DNA of 64,000 bases from NCBI RefSeq assembly GCF_003625485.1, contig NZ_RAIR01000001.1, positions 186,001 through 250,000 on the forward strand, given 5' to 3'. The DNA is from Butyrivibrio sp. CB08 (GTDB lineage: Bacteria > Bacillota > Clostridia > Lachnospirales > Lachnospiraceae). Made by a program: the position numbers and the translations under genes. How positions within the stretch are numbered: the stretch's first letter is position 1; the number at the start of each line of letters is the position of its first letter. This document shows, in pieces, positions 19,173 to 28,614 of this stretch. The notes beneath the pieces were generated by a model. That model was not told the origin of the DNA, made no database searches, and was given only the letters and a program-made list of their open reading frames with translations.

Positions 19173-19234
19173 GCGGTCACAAACTCAATATTCTAAAAAA
19201 AGAATAAAGCTTTTCTTACAACCGTAAATCTACC

Positions 19235-19264
19235 TTTACAAAGGCACTGAATTTAAACTAAAAT
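19235..19264 (+). promoter_or_regulatory. Promoter of the CheC-like gene
   Basis: TTTACA, 18-base spacer, TAAAAT, about 40 bases before the chosen start codon. Confidence 0.5.
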
Positions 19265-19305
19265 ATTAGTATGGTTACGTATTATGTCATATGGAGGTGA
19301 CTGGC

Positions 19306-19911
19306 TTGGAAGATTTTGTACTCACCAATGATCAGATTGATATTTTGGGCGAAATAGCTAATATTAGCATGGGTAATTCAGCAACAACCTTAAGTATGAT
19401 GGTAAATAAGAAGGTTGATATCACTACTCCTAATGTTAAGGTGATAAAGAGAAGTGAGGCTCTTGATGATTACGAGAAGACCTGTATCTTCGTACAGATC
19501 CACTACGTAAAGGGACTTGAGGGAAACAATGTCCTGGTCCTTAAAGAACATGATGTAAAGGTTATGACTGACCTTATGATGGGCGGTGATGGAACCAACA
19601 CAGCTGGTGAGATCACAGACCTTCATCTTTCTGCGGCTTCAGAGGCCATGAACCAGATGATGGGAACCAGTGCAACATCCCTTTCATCAATGCTTGGCGT
19701 GCCTACAGACATCAGTACTCCTATCGTTAACCAGATTGACGTAGAGAGTATTAAAGTATTTGAAAAAATGTTTGATACTACTTATGATAAATTTGTTAAA
19801 ATAGCATTCAGGATGACGATCGGTAATCTTATCGATTCCATCATGGTGCAGCTGTATCCTGTTCAGTTCGCTGAGGATATGTGCCACAAATTTATGAATA
19901 AGGGGAAGTAA
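19306..19911 (+). CDS. cheC: CheC/FliY-type CheY-P phosphatase
   Basis: 201 residues. Two copies of the CheC phosphatase signature are visible: GEIANISMGNSATTL near residues 15-29 and SEAMNQMMGTSATSL near 118-132, each with the Glu and Asn used to attack phospho-CheY. The C-terminal FliN-like domain of FliY is absent, so CheC is the better name, though the double motif also fits the FliY N-terminal domain. I chose TTG at 19306 because GGAGGTGA ends five to eight bases before it; an in-frame ATG at 19291 has no ribosome site. DUF4317 follows after 8 bases. Confidence 0.78.
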   Translation: MEDFVLTNDQIDILGEIANISMGNSATTLSMMVNKKVDITTPNVKVIKRSEALDDYEKTCIFVQIHYVKGLEGNNVLVLKEHDVKVMTDLMMGGDGTNTAGEITDLHLSAASEAMNQMMGTSATSLSSMLGVPTDISTPIVNQIDVESIKVFEKMFDTTYDKFVKIAFRMTIGNLIDSIMVQLYPVQFAEDMCHKFMNKGK

Positions 19912-19919
19912 TGTATTAA

Positions 19920-21056
19920 ATGAATAAGGCAGAAACACTAGAGATCAAAAAGCAGTTTACACCTGACAGGTGCACCATCGACAACATCTGCGGGTGCTAC
20001 GTGGATCACGAAAAGAACAAGCGCCTAACTTTTAGGAAGGCTTTCGGATCCATTCCTGACGAAGAGATGTTTAAATATCTTGATATTTTCCAGCATACTC
20101 TGGCAGGAACTTTTGGTAAGAATCTGATAAGTCTTGAGTTTCCTATGGAACAGGAACAGCCGGGAGGAACTCAAGACTTTCTTTTGACACTAAGGAACTC
20201 AAGGCTTGCTGATGACGAGCTTCTTGATGAGTTCTACGATAAGATCATCGCCAACTATGTAAACGGCGAGAACTATTACATCATTGTGATCCATGCTGTA
20301 TATGACATCCCGGGAGTTACAAGGGATGGAATAGAGATGGAGGATGCTTCAGATAACATCTATGACTACATGCTCTGCAGCATCTGCCCTGTTAAGCTCT
20401 CCAAGGCTGGACTTGGTTACAATGAAAAAGACAATGTAATAGAAGAAAGATACAGGGACTGGGTAGTAGATGCTCCGGTGAAGGGATTTCTTTTCCCGGC
20501 ATTTATTGAGAGAAATACCGACATCCACAACATGCTCTACTTCACCAAGAAGCCTGACGACCTGCAGCCTGAGTTTGTTGAGGCGATGTTTGGCGGAAGG
20601 GCTCCAATATCTGCCCCTGAGCAGAAGGATATCTTTGATGCAGTAATTCAGAACACCATCGGTGAAGATGCTGACTACGACATCATGAGAAATATCCACG
20701 ATAACTTAAACGACATGATTGAGGACCACGAGGGCGATCCAGAGCCATTAGAGCTCAACAAAAAGGACGTCAAGCAGCTTCTTTCTGACAGCGGAGTTTC
20801 ACAGGAGCGCCTCAATTACTTCGACGAGAACTATAACAAGTGCACAGGCAACGAGGATTATCCTCTTCTTGCCAGCAACATAGCAAGTGTCAAGAAGTTT
20901 GAGGTTGAGACTCCTGATGTTGTTATCAAGGTTAAGCCCGACAGAACAGACCTTGTTGAGACAAGGATCGTGGATGGAAGGCAGTGCCTGGTCATCGAGG
21001 TAGATGATCATATTGAGGTAAATGGCATTAATGTACGAACATTTATGAACAAATAA
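19920..21056 (+). CDS. DUF4317 family protein
   Basis: 378 residues, soluble. The opening MNKAETLEIKKQFTPDRCTI and the CGCYVD and FRKAFGSIPDEEMFKYLDIF segments are characteristic of DUF4317, a family widespread in Lachnospiraceae with no known function. The ribosome site is weak (GGGGAAG 14 bases away), so it may rely on translation of the CheC-like gene just upstream. A terminator follows at once. Confidence 0.85.
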   Translation: MNKAETLEIKKQFTPDRCTIDNICGCYVDHEKNKRLTFRKAFGSIPDEEMFKYLDIFQHTLAGTFGKNLISLEFPMEQEQPGGTQDFLLTLRNSRLADDELLDEFYDKIIANYVNGENYYIIVIHAVYDIPGVTRDGIEMEDASDNIYDYMLCSICPVKLSKAGLGYNEKDNVIEERYRDWVVDAPVKGFLFPAFIERNTDIHNMLYFTKKPDDLQPEFVEAMFGGRAPISAPEQKDIFDAVIQNTIGEDADYDIMRNIHDNLNDMIEDHEGDPEPLELNKKDVKQLLSDSGVSQERLNYFDENYNKCTGNEDYPLLASNIASVKKFEVETPDVVIKVKPDRTDLVETRIVDGRQCLVIEVDDHIEVNGINVRTFMNK

Positions 21057-21061
21057 TATAG

Positions 21062-21101
21062 AGCGTGTCTGTGTTTACGGCATAGACACGCTTTGTCTTT
21101 G
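21062..21101 (+). terminator. Terminator after DUF4317
   Basis: A 12-bp stem AGCGTGTCTGTG / CATAGACACGCT with one G-U pair, followed by TTTGTCTTT. Confidence 0.85.
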
Positions 21102-21113
21102 GGAAGGCAAAAC

Positions 21114-21140
21114 TTGACATTAAATTGTGTGCAATATAAT
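21114..21140 (+). promoter_or_regulatory. Promoter of the ABC exporter operon
   Basis: TTGACA (21114-21119) and TATAAT (21135-21140) with a short 15-base spacer; TAATAT two bases later would give 17. A second TTGACATTA lies at 21149, perhaps part of an operator. Confidence 0.5.
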
Positions 21141-21183
21141 ATATTAATTTGACATTATTATAAAAGAAACAGGGAGACAATCT

Positions 21184-22935
21184 ATGCTAAAGACACTTTT
21201 ATCCCAGGTAAAAGAATACAAACTCCCATCGATACTGACGCCTCTTTGTATGCTTGGAGAGGTTATCTGCGAGATGATAATTCCTGTCCTTATGGCCAGG
21301 ATCGTAGATATCGGTATCTATGGACAGAATATGGACTACATCTTTAAGACCGGAGGTATGATGATCGTCATTGCGATCCTCGGACTTCTTGCGGGTCTTG
21401 GAGGTGCTTATTATGGTTCCAAGGCATCAACAGGTTTTGCCAAGAACTTAAGGAAGGCTATGTTTGATAACATTCAGACCTTCTCTTTTTCCAATATTGA
21501 CAAGTTCTCAACATCAGGTCTTGTAACAAGACTTACAACTGATGTCACAAACATTCAGAACGCCTACATGATGACCCTGAGGATGGCCATGAGAGCGCCT
21601 TCTTCAATGATCGTTGCTCTTGTAATGAGCTTTATCATCAGCCCAAGGCTTGCAAGCATCTACTTTATCGCAGTGCTTTTCCTTTCAGTCATCATCGTGT
21701 TCGTTATGAACAGAGCATCCAAGTACTTCAAGGAAGTCTTTGAAAAATACGATGCCCTCAATGAGAGCGTTCAGGAAAACGTATCAGCAATCAGAGTGGT
21801 TAAGGCTTATGTCCGCGAGGACTACGAGAATGACAAGTTCAAAAAAGCTGCCCGCAACATCTACAACATGTTCGTAAAGGCAGAGATGAACGTGGTTTAC
21901 ATGAGCCCACTTATGACAGGTACAGTATATGCCTGCATTCTGCTTATCAGCTGGTTTGGTGCCCACATGATAGTTGGCGGCGAATTATCAACTGGTAACC
22001 TCATGAGCCTTCTTACATATTGTATGAATATCCTCATGAGCCTTATGTTCCTTGCTGTTATCTTTGTTATGCTCACCATGGCATCCGCAAGCGGCAAAAG
22101 AATTGCAGAAGTAATCGACGAGAAAGCTGACCTTACCAATCCTGAGAATCCTGTAGCACAGGTTAAGGATGGAAGCATCTCTTTTGAAAATGTTGACTTT
22201 GCTTATGACAGAACTTCTGACGAGCCGGTTCTTAAGAATATAAATCTTGAGATCAAATCCGGAGAGACCATAGGAATAATCGGAGGAACCGGTTCAGCCA
22301 AGTCTTCACTGGTTAACCTTATCAGCAGACTCTACGACGTAACAAAGGGTACTGTTAAGGTCGGAGACGTGGACGTTAGAGAGTATGACATGGAGACACT
22401 TAGAGATCAGGTTTCTGTGGTACTGCAAAAGAATGTCCTGTTCTCCGGAACTATCCTTGATAACCTCCGCTGGGGTAACAAGGACGCCACAGAAGAGGAG
22501 TGCAAAAGAGCCTGTCAGATGGCATGTGCTGATGAATTCATTGAGAGAATGCCAGATGGCTACAACACTGTGATAGAGCAGGGCGGAACCAACGTATCCG
22601 GTGGTCAGAGGCAGAGGCTGTGTATCGCAAGGGCTCTTCTTAAAAAGCCCAAGATCCTTATCCTTGATGATTCCACAAGTGCTGTAGATACAGCCACAGA
22701 TGCCAGGATCAGAAAGGCATTTGCAGAGGAGATACCTGGAACAACCAAGCTTATCATTGCCCAGAGGATCAGTTCAGTTCAGAACTGTGACCGCATCATC
22801 GTAATGGACGATGGTCAGGTAAATGGCTTTGGAACTCACGAGGAGCTCCTTAAGACTAACGACATCTACAGAGAGGTTTATGAATCTCAGACAGGCGCAT
22901 CAGGCGATGCAGACTTTGATCGCCCCAGCGCATAA
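21184..22935 (+). CDS. ABC exporter half-transporter, degenerate-site subunit
   Basis: 583 residues: six-helix exporter membrane domain (about 15-310), then a nucleotide-binding domain. Walker A reads GGTGSAKSS with Ala in the usual Gly position, the signature is VSGGQRQRL, and Walker B ends LILDDSTS with Asp in place of the catalytic Glu. This is the pattern of the inactive-site subunit of heterodimeric exporters (LmrC/TM287 type). It lies 14 bases before the partner gene. Probably exports drugs, lipids or peptides; there is no C39 peptidase domain. Confidence 0.9.
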   Translation: MLKTLLSQVKEYKLPSILTPLCMLGEVICEMIIPVLMARIVDIGIYGQNMDYIFKTGGMMIVIAILGLLAGLGGAYYGSKASTGFAKNLRKAMFDNIQTFSFSNIDKFSTSGLVTRLTTDVTNIQNAYMMTLRMAMRAPSSMIVALVMSFIISPRLASIYFIAVLFLSVIIVFVMNRASKYFKEVFEKYDALNESVQENVSAIRVVKAYVREDYENDKFKKAARNIYNMFVKAEMNVVYMSPLMTGTVYACILLISWFGAHMIVGGELSTGNLMSLLTYCMNILMSLMFLAVIFVMLTMASASGKRIAEVIDEKADLTNPENPVAQVKDGSISFENVDFAYDRTSDEPVLKNINLEIKSGETIGIIGGTGSAKSSLVNLISRLYDVTKGTVKVGDVDVREYDMETLRDQVSVVLQKNVLFSGTILDNLRWGNKDATEEECKRACQMACADEFIERMPDGYNTVIEQGGTNVSGGQRQRLCIARALLKKPKILILDDSTSAVDTATDARIRKAFAEEIPGTTKLIIAQRISSVQNCDRIIVMDDGQVNGFGTHEELLKTNDIYREVYESQTGASGDADFDRPSA

Positions 22936-22949
22936 CGGAGGATATAGAA

Positions 22950-24884
22950 ATGGCAGAAGCTAAAGAGATAAAGGGTGGACCAGGAGCAAGAGGCAGAGGA
23001 ATGCCAAGACCTAAGGTCGAGAATCCTGGAAAGCTGTTTGCAAGGATCATGGGATATGTGTTTAAGTTTTATCCCATTCATATGTTTACGGTACTTATTT
23101 GTATTCTTCTTACTGTATTTTCAAGCGTGCAGGGAACTCTTTTCACAAAGACCCTGATCGACTCATATATTCAGCCAATGCTTGACAGTGGAAGTACAGA
23201 CTACGGACCACTTCTTGGAGCCATTGGAAGAGTTGCGCTCTTTTATGGACTTGGCGTTGTGTCTGCATTTTTGCAGGCAAGGGTCATGGTTGAGATCAAC
23301 CAGGGAACACTTAAAAGGCTCCGTGAGGATCTCTTTACCCACATGGAGAGCCTTCCGATCAAGTACTTTGACACCCACGCCCACGGCGACATAATGTCAA
23401 TCTACACCAATGATATCGATACACTTCGCCAGATGATAAGCCAGAGTATTCCTCAGCTCTTATCAAGTGCGATAACTATCGTGTCAGTTATCGTCTCCAT
23501 GGTGGTGCTTTCAATTCCGCTTACCCTGGTGACTATGGCAATGGTTGGTGTCATGCTGTTCTGTTCAGCCAAGGCAACCAAGTCATCTGGTAAGAACTTC
23601 GTGGCACAGCAAAAGAACCTTGGTGAGCTCAACGGTTTCATCGAGGAGATGATGACAGGTCAGAAGGTTGTTAAGGTATTCAACCATGAAAAAGAGTCTG
23701 TTGAGAGGTTTGACGCATTAAACGAAGAGCTGTGTCAGAGCGCTTTTAAGGCTAACGCTTATTCAGGAGCTTTGGGACCTATCAACGCTCAGCTTGGTAA
23801 TACAAGTTATGTTTTATGCGCCATGATCGGTGCTGCTATCGCACTTTCAGACAGCGTTGCTGTTGGCTTTACAGTCGGCGGACTTGCAAGCTTCCTTGCC
23901 TTTAACAAGAGCTTTTCAATGCCAATCAACCAGGTCAGCATGCAGTTTAACTCAATCATCATGGCTCTTGCAGGAGCAGAGAGAATCTTTAAACTCCTTG
24001 ATGAGCAGCCAGAAACTGATGACGGATACGTTATGCTGGTGAACTCAGAGGAGCGTGACGGTCAGATCGTTGAAGCTGATCACCACACTGGACACTGGGC
24101 TTGGAAGCATTATCACAAGGCAGATGACACCACAACCTATCAGCCAATGGAGGGCGATGTTACCTTTAACGGCGTAGACTTTGGATACACAGACGACAAG
24201 ATGGTCCTTCACGACATCGTGCTCCACGCAGAGCCAGGTCAGAAGATAGCTTTTGTTGGATCAACAGGAGCAGGTAAGACCACCATCACAAACCTTATCA
24301 ACCGCTTCTATGACATTCAGGACGGTAAGATTAGGTACGACAATATCAACATCAACAAGATCAAGAAGGCAGACCTTAGAAGGTCTCTTGGAATCGTTCT
24401 TCAGGATACACACCTGTTTACTGGAACAGTAAGGGACAATATCAGATACGGTAAGCTGGATGCCACAGACGAGGAAGTGATCGCAGCAGCTAGGCTTGCT
24501 AACGCCCACAGCTTTATCAAGAGGCTTCCTGAAGGATATGACACAATGCTCACAGGAGATGGAGCTAATCTCTCCCAGGGCCAGAGGCAGCTTCTTGCCA
24601 TAGCAAGAGCCGCTATTGCAGATCCTCCAGTTCTTATCCTTGACGAGGCTACATCTTCAATCGATACCAGAACTGAGAAGATCGTTCAGGATGGTATGGA
24701 CAGACTTATGAAGGGAAGGACAACCTTCGTTATTGCCCACAGACTTTCAACAGTAAGAAACAGCGACTGCATCATAGTCCTTGAACAGGGCAGGATCATT
24801 GAGCAGGGAACTCATGACGAGCTCATTGCCAAGAAACAGAAGTACTATCAGCTTTACACAGGTATGAAATCCGAGACTGCATAA
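22950..24884 (+). CDS. ABC exporter half-transporter, catalytic-site subunit
   Basis: 644 residues. A Gly/Arg/Pro-rich N-terminal extension precedes six membrane helices. The nucleotide-binding domain has canonical Walker A GSTGAGKTT, a LSQGQRQL signature and Walker B LILDEATSSID with the catalytic Glu. Between helices and NBD (about 355-400) lies an insert with VEADHHTGHWAWKHYHK, rich in His, as in LmrD-type subunits. Together with the upstream gene it forms one heterodimeric pump. Confidence 0.9.
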   Translation: MAEAKEIKGGPGARGRGMPRPKVENPGKLFARIMGYVFKFYPIHMFTVLICILLTVFSSVQGTLFTKTLIDSYIQPMLDSGSTDYGPLLGAIGRVALFYGLGVVSAFLQARVMVEINQGTLKRLREDLFTHMESLPIKYFDTHAHGDIMSIYTNDIDTLRQMISQSIPQLLSSAITIVSVIVSMVVLSIPLTLVTMAMVGVMLFCSAKATKSSGKNFVAQQKNLGELNGFIEEMMTGQKVVKVFNHEKESVERFDALNEELCQSAFKANAYSGALGPINAQLGNTSYVLCAMIGAAIALSDSVAVGFTVGGLASFLAFNKSFSMPINQVSMQFNSIIMALAGAERIFKLLDEQPETDDGYVMLVNSEERDGQIVEADHHTGHWAWKHYHKADDTTTYQPMEGDVTFNGVDFGYTDDKMVLHDIVLHAEPGQKIAFVGSTGAGKTTITNLINRFYDIQDGKIRYDNININKIKKADLRRSLGIVLQDTHLFTGTVRDNIRYGKLDATDEEVIAAARLANAHSFIKRLPEGYDTMLTGDGANLSQGQRQLLAIARAAIADPPVLILDEATSSIDTRTEKIVQDGMDRLMKGRTTFVIAHRLSTVRNSDCIIVLEQGRIIEQGTHDELIAKKQKYYQLYTGMKSETA

Positions 24885-24898
24885 AGAAGGTACTTGCC

Positions 24899-26503
24899 AT
24901 GCCACATTTGACTGAATACGTTCTCTGGAGGGGCGATCTTGATTTTGGAGAGCGTGAGTTTAAAACAGAAGATAACCTGGTGCTCTCAGAGCTTGTGTAT
25001 ATAGACTACAAGCCTATTTTTGAGGGCCATGAATCCATGACCTTAAGGGATGCAATAACAGCCCTGGATAAGCTTGGCCTTATCAAGAATACAAGAGCAG
25101 GATCAGGTAAGGACGACATCGAATTTGCCAGATACTGTGCAAGGTCCAAGAGGTTTGGAAATGTGGTCCTGTCTGACTTCCAGGATATCTTCGATACTTC
25201 AGACAAGCAGTTTGCAGCAGTGACCTACACCCTGGATGATGGGACAACAGTCATCGCTTTTCGTGGAACGGACTCCACCATCATAGGGTGGAAGGAAGAC
25301 TTCATGATAAGCTACACCAACGTGCCATCCCAGGACCTGGCCCTGGACTATGCCATAAGGCATGTAAATGAGGCAAAGGGAGATACCATAATCCTTGGCC
25401 ATTCCAAGGGCGCGCACCTTGCCCTCTATGCAGCAGCTCATCTTGATCAGAAACAGCAGTCAAAACTTAAGCATGTATATATCAATGACGGACCAGGCTT
25501 TTGTGACGAGGTTTTGGACAAGAGCCTTATAAATAACATCCTTCCCAAGGTGACCAAGATCACCCCGGAGTATTCCATAATAGGAAGGATCTTTGAACCC
25601 CCGGCAGGGGAGAGCATCATTGTAAGAAGCTCTGCACATGCCCTTATCCAGCACAGCATGCAGACCTGGATGCTGGATTCAAGCGGACTTATATCCTGCG
25701 CCGATCATGCTCCTGAGAGTCACCTGATAACAGACCTTATTGACCGCTTTGTAGAAGGGATGGACCTTGGAGCAAGGGAGAACTTTATCGAGGCTCTCTT
25801 TGGTTCCATGGCTGACAGCGGAGCCAGCACCATCAAGGAGTTTGCCTTAAAGGGACCTGAAGTCTTTGAAGAACTTCTTATTAACATGGCAGGAAGCGAT
25901 GCCCTTAATCTTAAGAACAAGGCTAAGAACATTAAGAGTAAAGATGACGACAGCAGGGGGATCTTTGTAAGGATCTGGGGACTTATCAACAGAAAAGAGT
26001 CCGTAAGAATTGCTCTTACACTGGTCCTTAGTATTCTGTGCTTTGCCTTTCCTGACTTCGCAATGGAGTCTATAGTCTTTGTGGTACTTCTTGCTACATG
26101 TATATATGAAGTGGTTCTGACCATAAGACACCTTAAGGAAAGCGAATGGGACTTTAAAGTAGAAAGACCCAGGGTTATGCTCTGCATCGTCCTTTGGGTT
26201 TTGACATCGGCGGTTGTGGTCAAAGATGGAGCTCTCTTTGTAATATCAAGTATGATCCTGGGAGTAATTCTCCTGGCCCTTGCGTATCAGAATATCATCA
26301 ACTTCAAGATACATAACACCAAGTTTTTTGAGCGCTTCAGATACTCCTTTGAAGGAATAGTATGTTTCCTTCTTGGAGGCTATATTCTCATGGTTCCTGA
26401 TATCGAGAACAGGTGGTACATGCTATCCTGCGGAACACTGCTTCTTATAGATTCAATCTTTGAAGTATTAAAGCTCCTTAGAGACAGGGCATATAACAGG
26501 TAG
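24899..26503 (+). CDS. Mbeg1-like alpha/beta hydrolase fused to a membrane domain
   Basis: 534 residues. The N-terminal 330 match the DUF2974 / Mbeg1-like lipase-like family: VIAFRGTDSTIIGWKEDF and the nucleophile elbow ILGHSKGAHLALYAA with the active Ser. The C-terminal 160 residues hold about five to six membrane helices in pairs separated by short charged loops, resembling HdeD/DUF308 proteins. It follows the exporter by 14 bases and is probably in its operon. A membrane-tethered esterase or lipase acting on the cytoplasmic face is inferred; the substrate is unknown. Confidence 0.8.
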   Translation: MPHLTEYVLWRGDLDFGEREFKTEDNLVLSELVYIDYKPIFEGHESMTLRDAITALDKLGLIKNTRAGSGKDDIEFARYCARSKRFGNVVLSDFQDIFDTSDKQFAAVTYTLDDGTTVIAFRGTDSTIIGWKEDFMISYTNVPSQDLALDYAIRHVNEAKGDTIILGHSKGAHLALYAAAHLDQKQQSKLKHVYINDGPGFCDEVLDKSLINNILPKVTKITPEYSIIGRIFEPPAGESIIVRSSAHALIQHSMQTWMLDSSGLISCADHAPESHLITDLIDRFVEGMDLGARENFIEALFGSMADSGASTIKEFALKGPEVFEELLINMAGSDALNLKNKAKNIKSKDDDSRGIFVRIWGLINRKESVRIALTLVLSILCFAFPDFAMESIVFVVLLATCIYEVVLTIRHLKESEWDFKVERPRVMLCIVLWVLTSAVVVKDGALFVISSMILGVILLALAYQNIINFKIHNTKFFERFRYSFEGIVCFLLGGYILMVPDIENRWYMLSCGTLLLIDSIFEVLKLLRDRAYNR

Positions 26504-26560
26504 AATCCATAGACATTTACCTTCGTAAAGAGATGATCATCTGGAATAGCAGGTAACACG

Positions 26561-26593
26561 AAAAAAAGAGGTTCTGCAAAATGCAGAACCTCT
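26561..26593 (-). terminator. Terminator of cheY
   Basis: A perfect 12-bp stem AGAGGTTCTGCA / TGCAGAACCTCT with an AAA loop; on the minus strand a T-run follows. It lies between the converging hydrolase and cheY genes and may serve both. Confidence 0.85.
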
Positions 26594-26620
26594 ATATATT
26601 TGCGCTAATACAGAATCGGA

Positions 26621-26983
26621 TCAGCCGATAGCTTTCTTAACAGCCTCAAGAACACGGTCAGCCTGGAAAGGCTTAACGATGAAGTCCTTGGCACCAGCCT
26701 GAATGGATTCAATAACCATTGCCTGCTGACCCATAGCAGAACACATGATGCATACAGCATTAGGATCTGCAGCCTTAATTCCCTTAAGGGCACCGATACC
26801 ATCAAGCTCAGGCATTGTGATATCAAGAGTTACAAGGTCGGGCTTCAACTCATTATATTTCTCGATTGCGACTTTTCCGTTCTCAGCTTCGCCAGCAATC
26901 TCATATCCATTCTTGGAAAGGATGTCCTTGAGCATCATGCGCATGAAAGCGGCGTCATCTGTAATGAGTATTCTTTTTCCCAT
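26621..26983 (-). CDS. cheY: CheY-like single-domain response regulator
   Basis: 120 residues, receiver domain only. The acidic pocket D9-D10 (LITDDA), phospho-acceptor D54 (TLDITMP), the Ser of CSAMG and Lys of IVKPF are all present. GQQAMV and the MRMMLKD opening are typical of Firmicutes CheY. A strong GGAGG lies before the start. A CheC-like phosphatase is encoded about 7 kb away in this window, so the pair may act together in motility, although no flagellar genes are seen here. Confidence 0.9.
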   Translation of the reverse strand: MGKRILITDDAAFMRMMLKDILSKNGYEIAGEAENGKVAIEKYNELKPDLVTLDITMPELDGIGALKGIKAADPNAVCIMCSAMGQQAMVIESIQAGAKDFIVKPFQADRVLEAVKKAIG

Positions 26984-27159
26984 GTTGAACCTCCAAAAAA
27001 GTATTTTTAGTTGCTAAAAAAATAGGAGCAATTTTCTTTAATTTTAATTTTGTACATAATCTATTGTACCACATGTTTTTGGTTGTGCACGTTAAATCGT
27101 TATGCCAAAAATTAAAATTTGATAAAGTCTCTGAGAAAATTGTTTTAAAACCATGTTCA

Positions 27160-27564
27160 TTATTTCATGACCGGAAGATAAGTGTCATACTCATAATCTC
27201 CATGGTTCACCACCTGCCACTGGATAATGCCATCACTATTATCTGAATTGAGTGATTTTTTTGCACTATTCACAATTAACGCAATATCGAGACTCTGATT
27301 ATCGCTAATTGGGATGGCTTCCTTTATTATACCATCTTCCGCGCCAGTTTCAAACCCCGAATTTACGGCTGCTACAAAAGCGTTTCCCTTGTGGCAGGCT
27401 TTGTAGTAACTTTGCTGGCGGGAAGCCAGGTTATTACTGAGGTTGTAATCGGCCTTGGAATTGACAAGGGTCAATGTGGCAAAAGAGATGATTGATAAAA
27501 CGGTAAATATCAGAAGGATAGAAGCGGTTCCAACATGTGAGCCCTGATTTTCATTTCTGCTCAT
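27160..27564 (-). CDS. Single-helix exported protein of a pilin-type operon
   Basis: 134 residues, not assigned to a family. A short basic N-terminus, one hydrophobic helix (ASILLIFTVLSIISFATLTLV) and a polar exterior suggest a pseudopilin-like or PilX-like anchored protein. Last gene of the operon, four bases after the previous stop. Confidence 0.6.
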   Translation of the reverse strand: MSRNENQGSHVGTASILLIFTVLSIISFATLTLVNSKADYNLSNNLASRQQSYYKACHKGNAFVAAVNSGFETGAEDGIIKEAIPISDNQSLDIALIVNSAKKSLNSDNSDGIIQWQVVNHGDYEYDTYLPVMK

Positions 27565-27567
27565 GGT

Positions 27568-28113
27568 TTACTCACCCTCCTTTCCGATATAGACGTCAAC
27601 GCTGTTGCTGTAGAAGATCTTATCCTTATCTTCAGGGATTACAGAAAGGACTTCTTTTCCGCCGCGAAGGTCGATAACTGCGATTTCTCCTGTTACTGCT
27701 TTTCCCACAAGCTCTACATCATAGTCTGTGATGTCAGAGTAAACCTCGCTGGCATCTTTGGTGGCAGCTGAAAGGATAACTTCGTAGGAAGCATCTGCAA
27801 GGTCCTTGTCTGTTGGCTCCCAGTCTTTATCAAAGATGATGATAAGGCTTCCTGCATCATCAGAGTCAGAGGCGATGTAGGAATCAGGGTAGAGGGCTGC
27901 TATCTTTTCAAGATCACCTTTTTTTGCGGTGAAAGCTTCGGACAGATTCTGGGACCACATGATGGCGCTCTCAAGATTACCTGTCTTTTCAGCCAAAACG
28001 TGGGCAGCAGCAAAAAGCCTTATGCAGACAGCTGCAGAAAGGGAAAAGAACATGATCGCCACTATGAGTTCCATAAGGAACAAACTTAATTTGGAACTAC
28101 GCTTGTTTTCCAT
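27568..28113 (-). CDS. Pseudopilin-like membrane-anchored protein
   Basis: 181 residues. The N-terminal segment SLFLMELIVAIMFFSLSAAVC has the prepilin-like hydrophobic helix with Glu near its start, as in type II secretion or type IV pilin subunits; the rest is an exported soluble domain. One base separates it from the upstream gene, and an ATG right after its stop begins the next one. Confidence 0.6.
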   Translation of the reverse strand: MENKRSSKLSLFLMELIVAIMFFSLSAAVCIRLFAAAHVLAEKTGNLESAIMWSQNLSEAFTAKKGDLEKIAALYPDSYIASDSDDAGSLIIIFDKDWEPTDKDLADASYEVILSAATKDASEVYSDITDYDVELVGKAVTGEIAVIDLRGGKEVLSVIPEDKDKIFYSNSVDVYIGKEGE

Positions 28114-28114
28114 G

Positions 28115-28609
28115 TCAGTTTGCGGTACTACTCCTTCTTGTTATGTAGAGGTAATCTTCAAAGCCGTCTTCAAGGACAACATCTGCCCTAAAGAATCCTG
28201 TGTCAATTTCTTCAATGTCAAAAGAGCCTATCTCTAAGATCTTCTGTCCTGACTGAGGATAGAAGTTTCCAAGATCAGCCCTTGCAAAGAGCTCCATAAG
28301 ATTACCGTCGTAGTCGTAGATATAGGTGTTGTACTGAACTCCGTCAACGTCTTCAGAAAGGACAAGGGCGTTTTCCCCAAAGACCTGCTCGACGTGGATG
28401 TTGCCACCTTCATCAGCCTGTCTGACCTTCTCTGTGATATAGGCGCAGGCTATCCTATGGGCGGAGTTGTCTGCCATAGCGCTCACGTTCTTTTTGTAAA
28501 TGCTGGCTCCGATTGCTATCACTGAAAGAGAGGACAGCACAAATAACAGCAGCAGGCAGATTACAAAAACGGTATCAATTGTGTGATTTTTCTTTTGTTC
28601 CTGTCTCAT
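28115..28609 (-). CDS. DUF4860-like exported protein
   Basis: 164 residues. One N-terminal helix (VFVICLLLLFVLSSLSVIAIG) follows a basic KKNHT segment, then a beta-rich outside domain (YNTYIYDYDGNLMELF). It resembles the DUF4860 proteins found beside GspF genes in Lachnospiraceae; that assignment is from memory of the family pattern and is tentative. Confidence 0.55.
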   Translation of the reverse strand: MRQEQKKNHTIDTVFVICLLLLFVLSSLSVIAIGASIYKKNVSAMADNSAHRIACAYITEKVRQADEGGNIHVEQVFGENALVLSEDVDGVQYNTYIYDYDGNLMELFARADLGNFYPQSGQKILEIGSFDIEEIDTGFFRADVVLEDGFEDYLYITRRSSTAN

Positions 28610-28614
28610 TTAAA

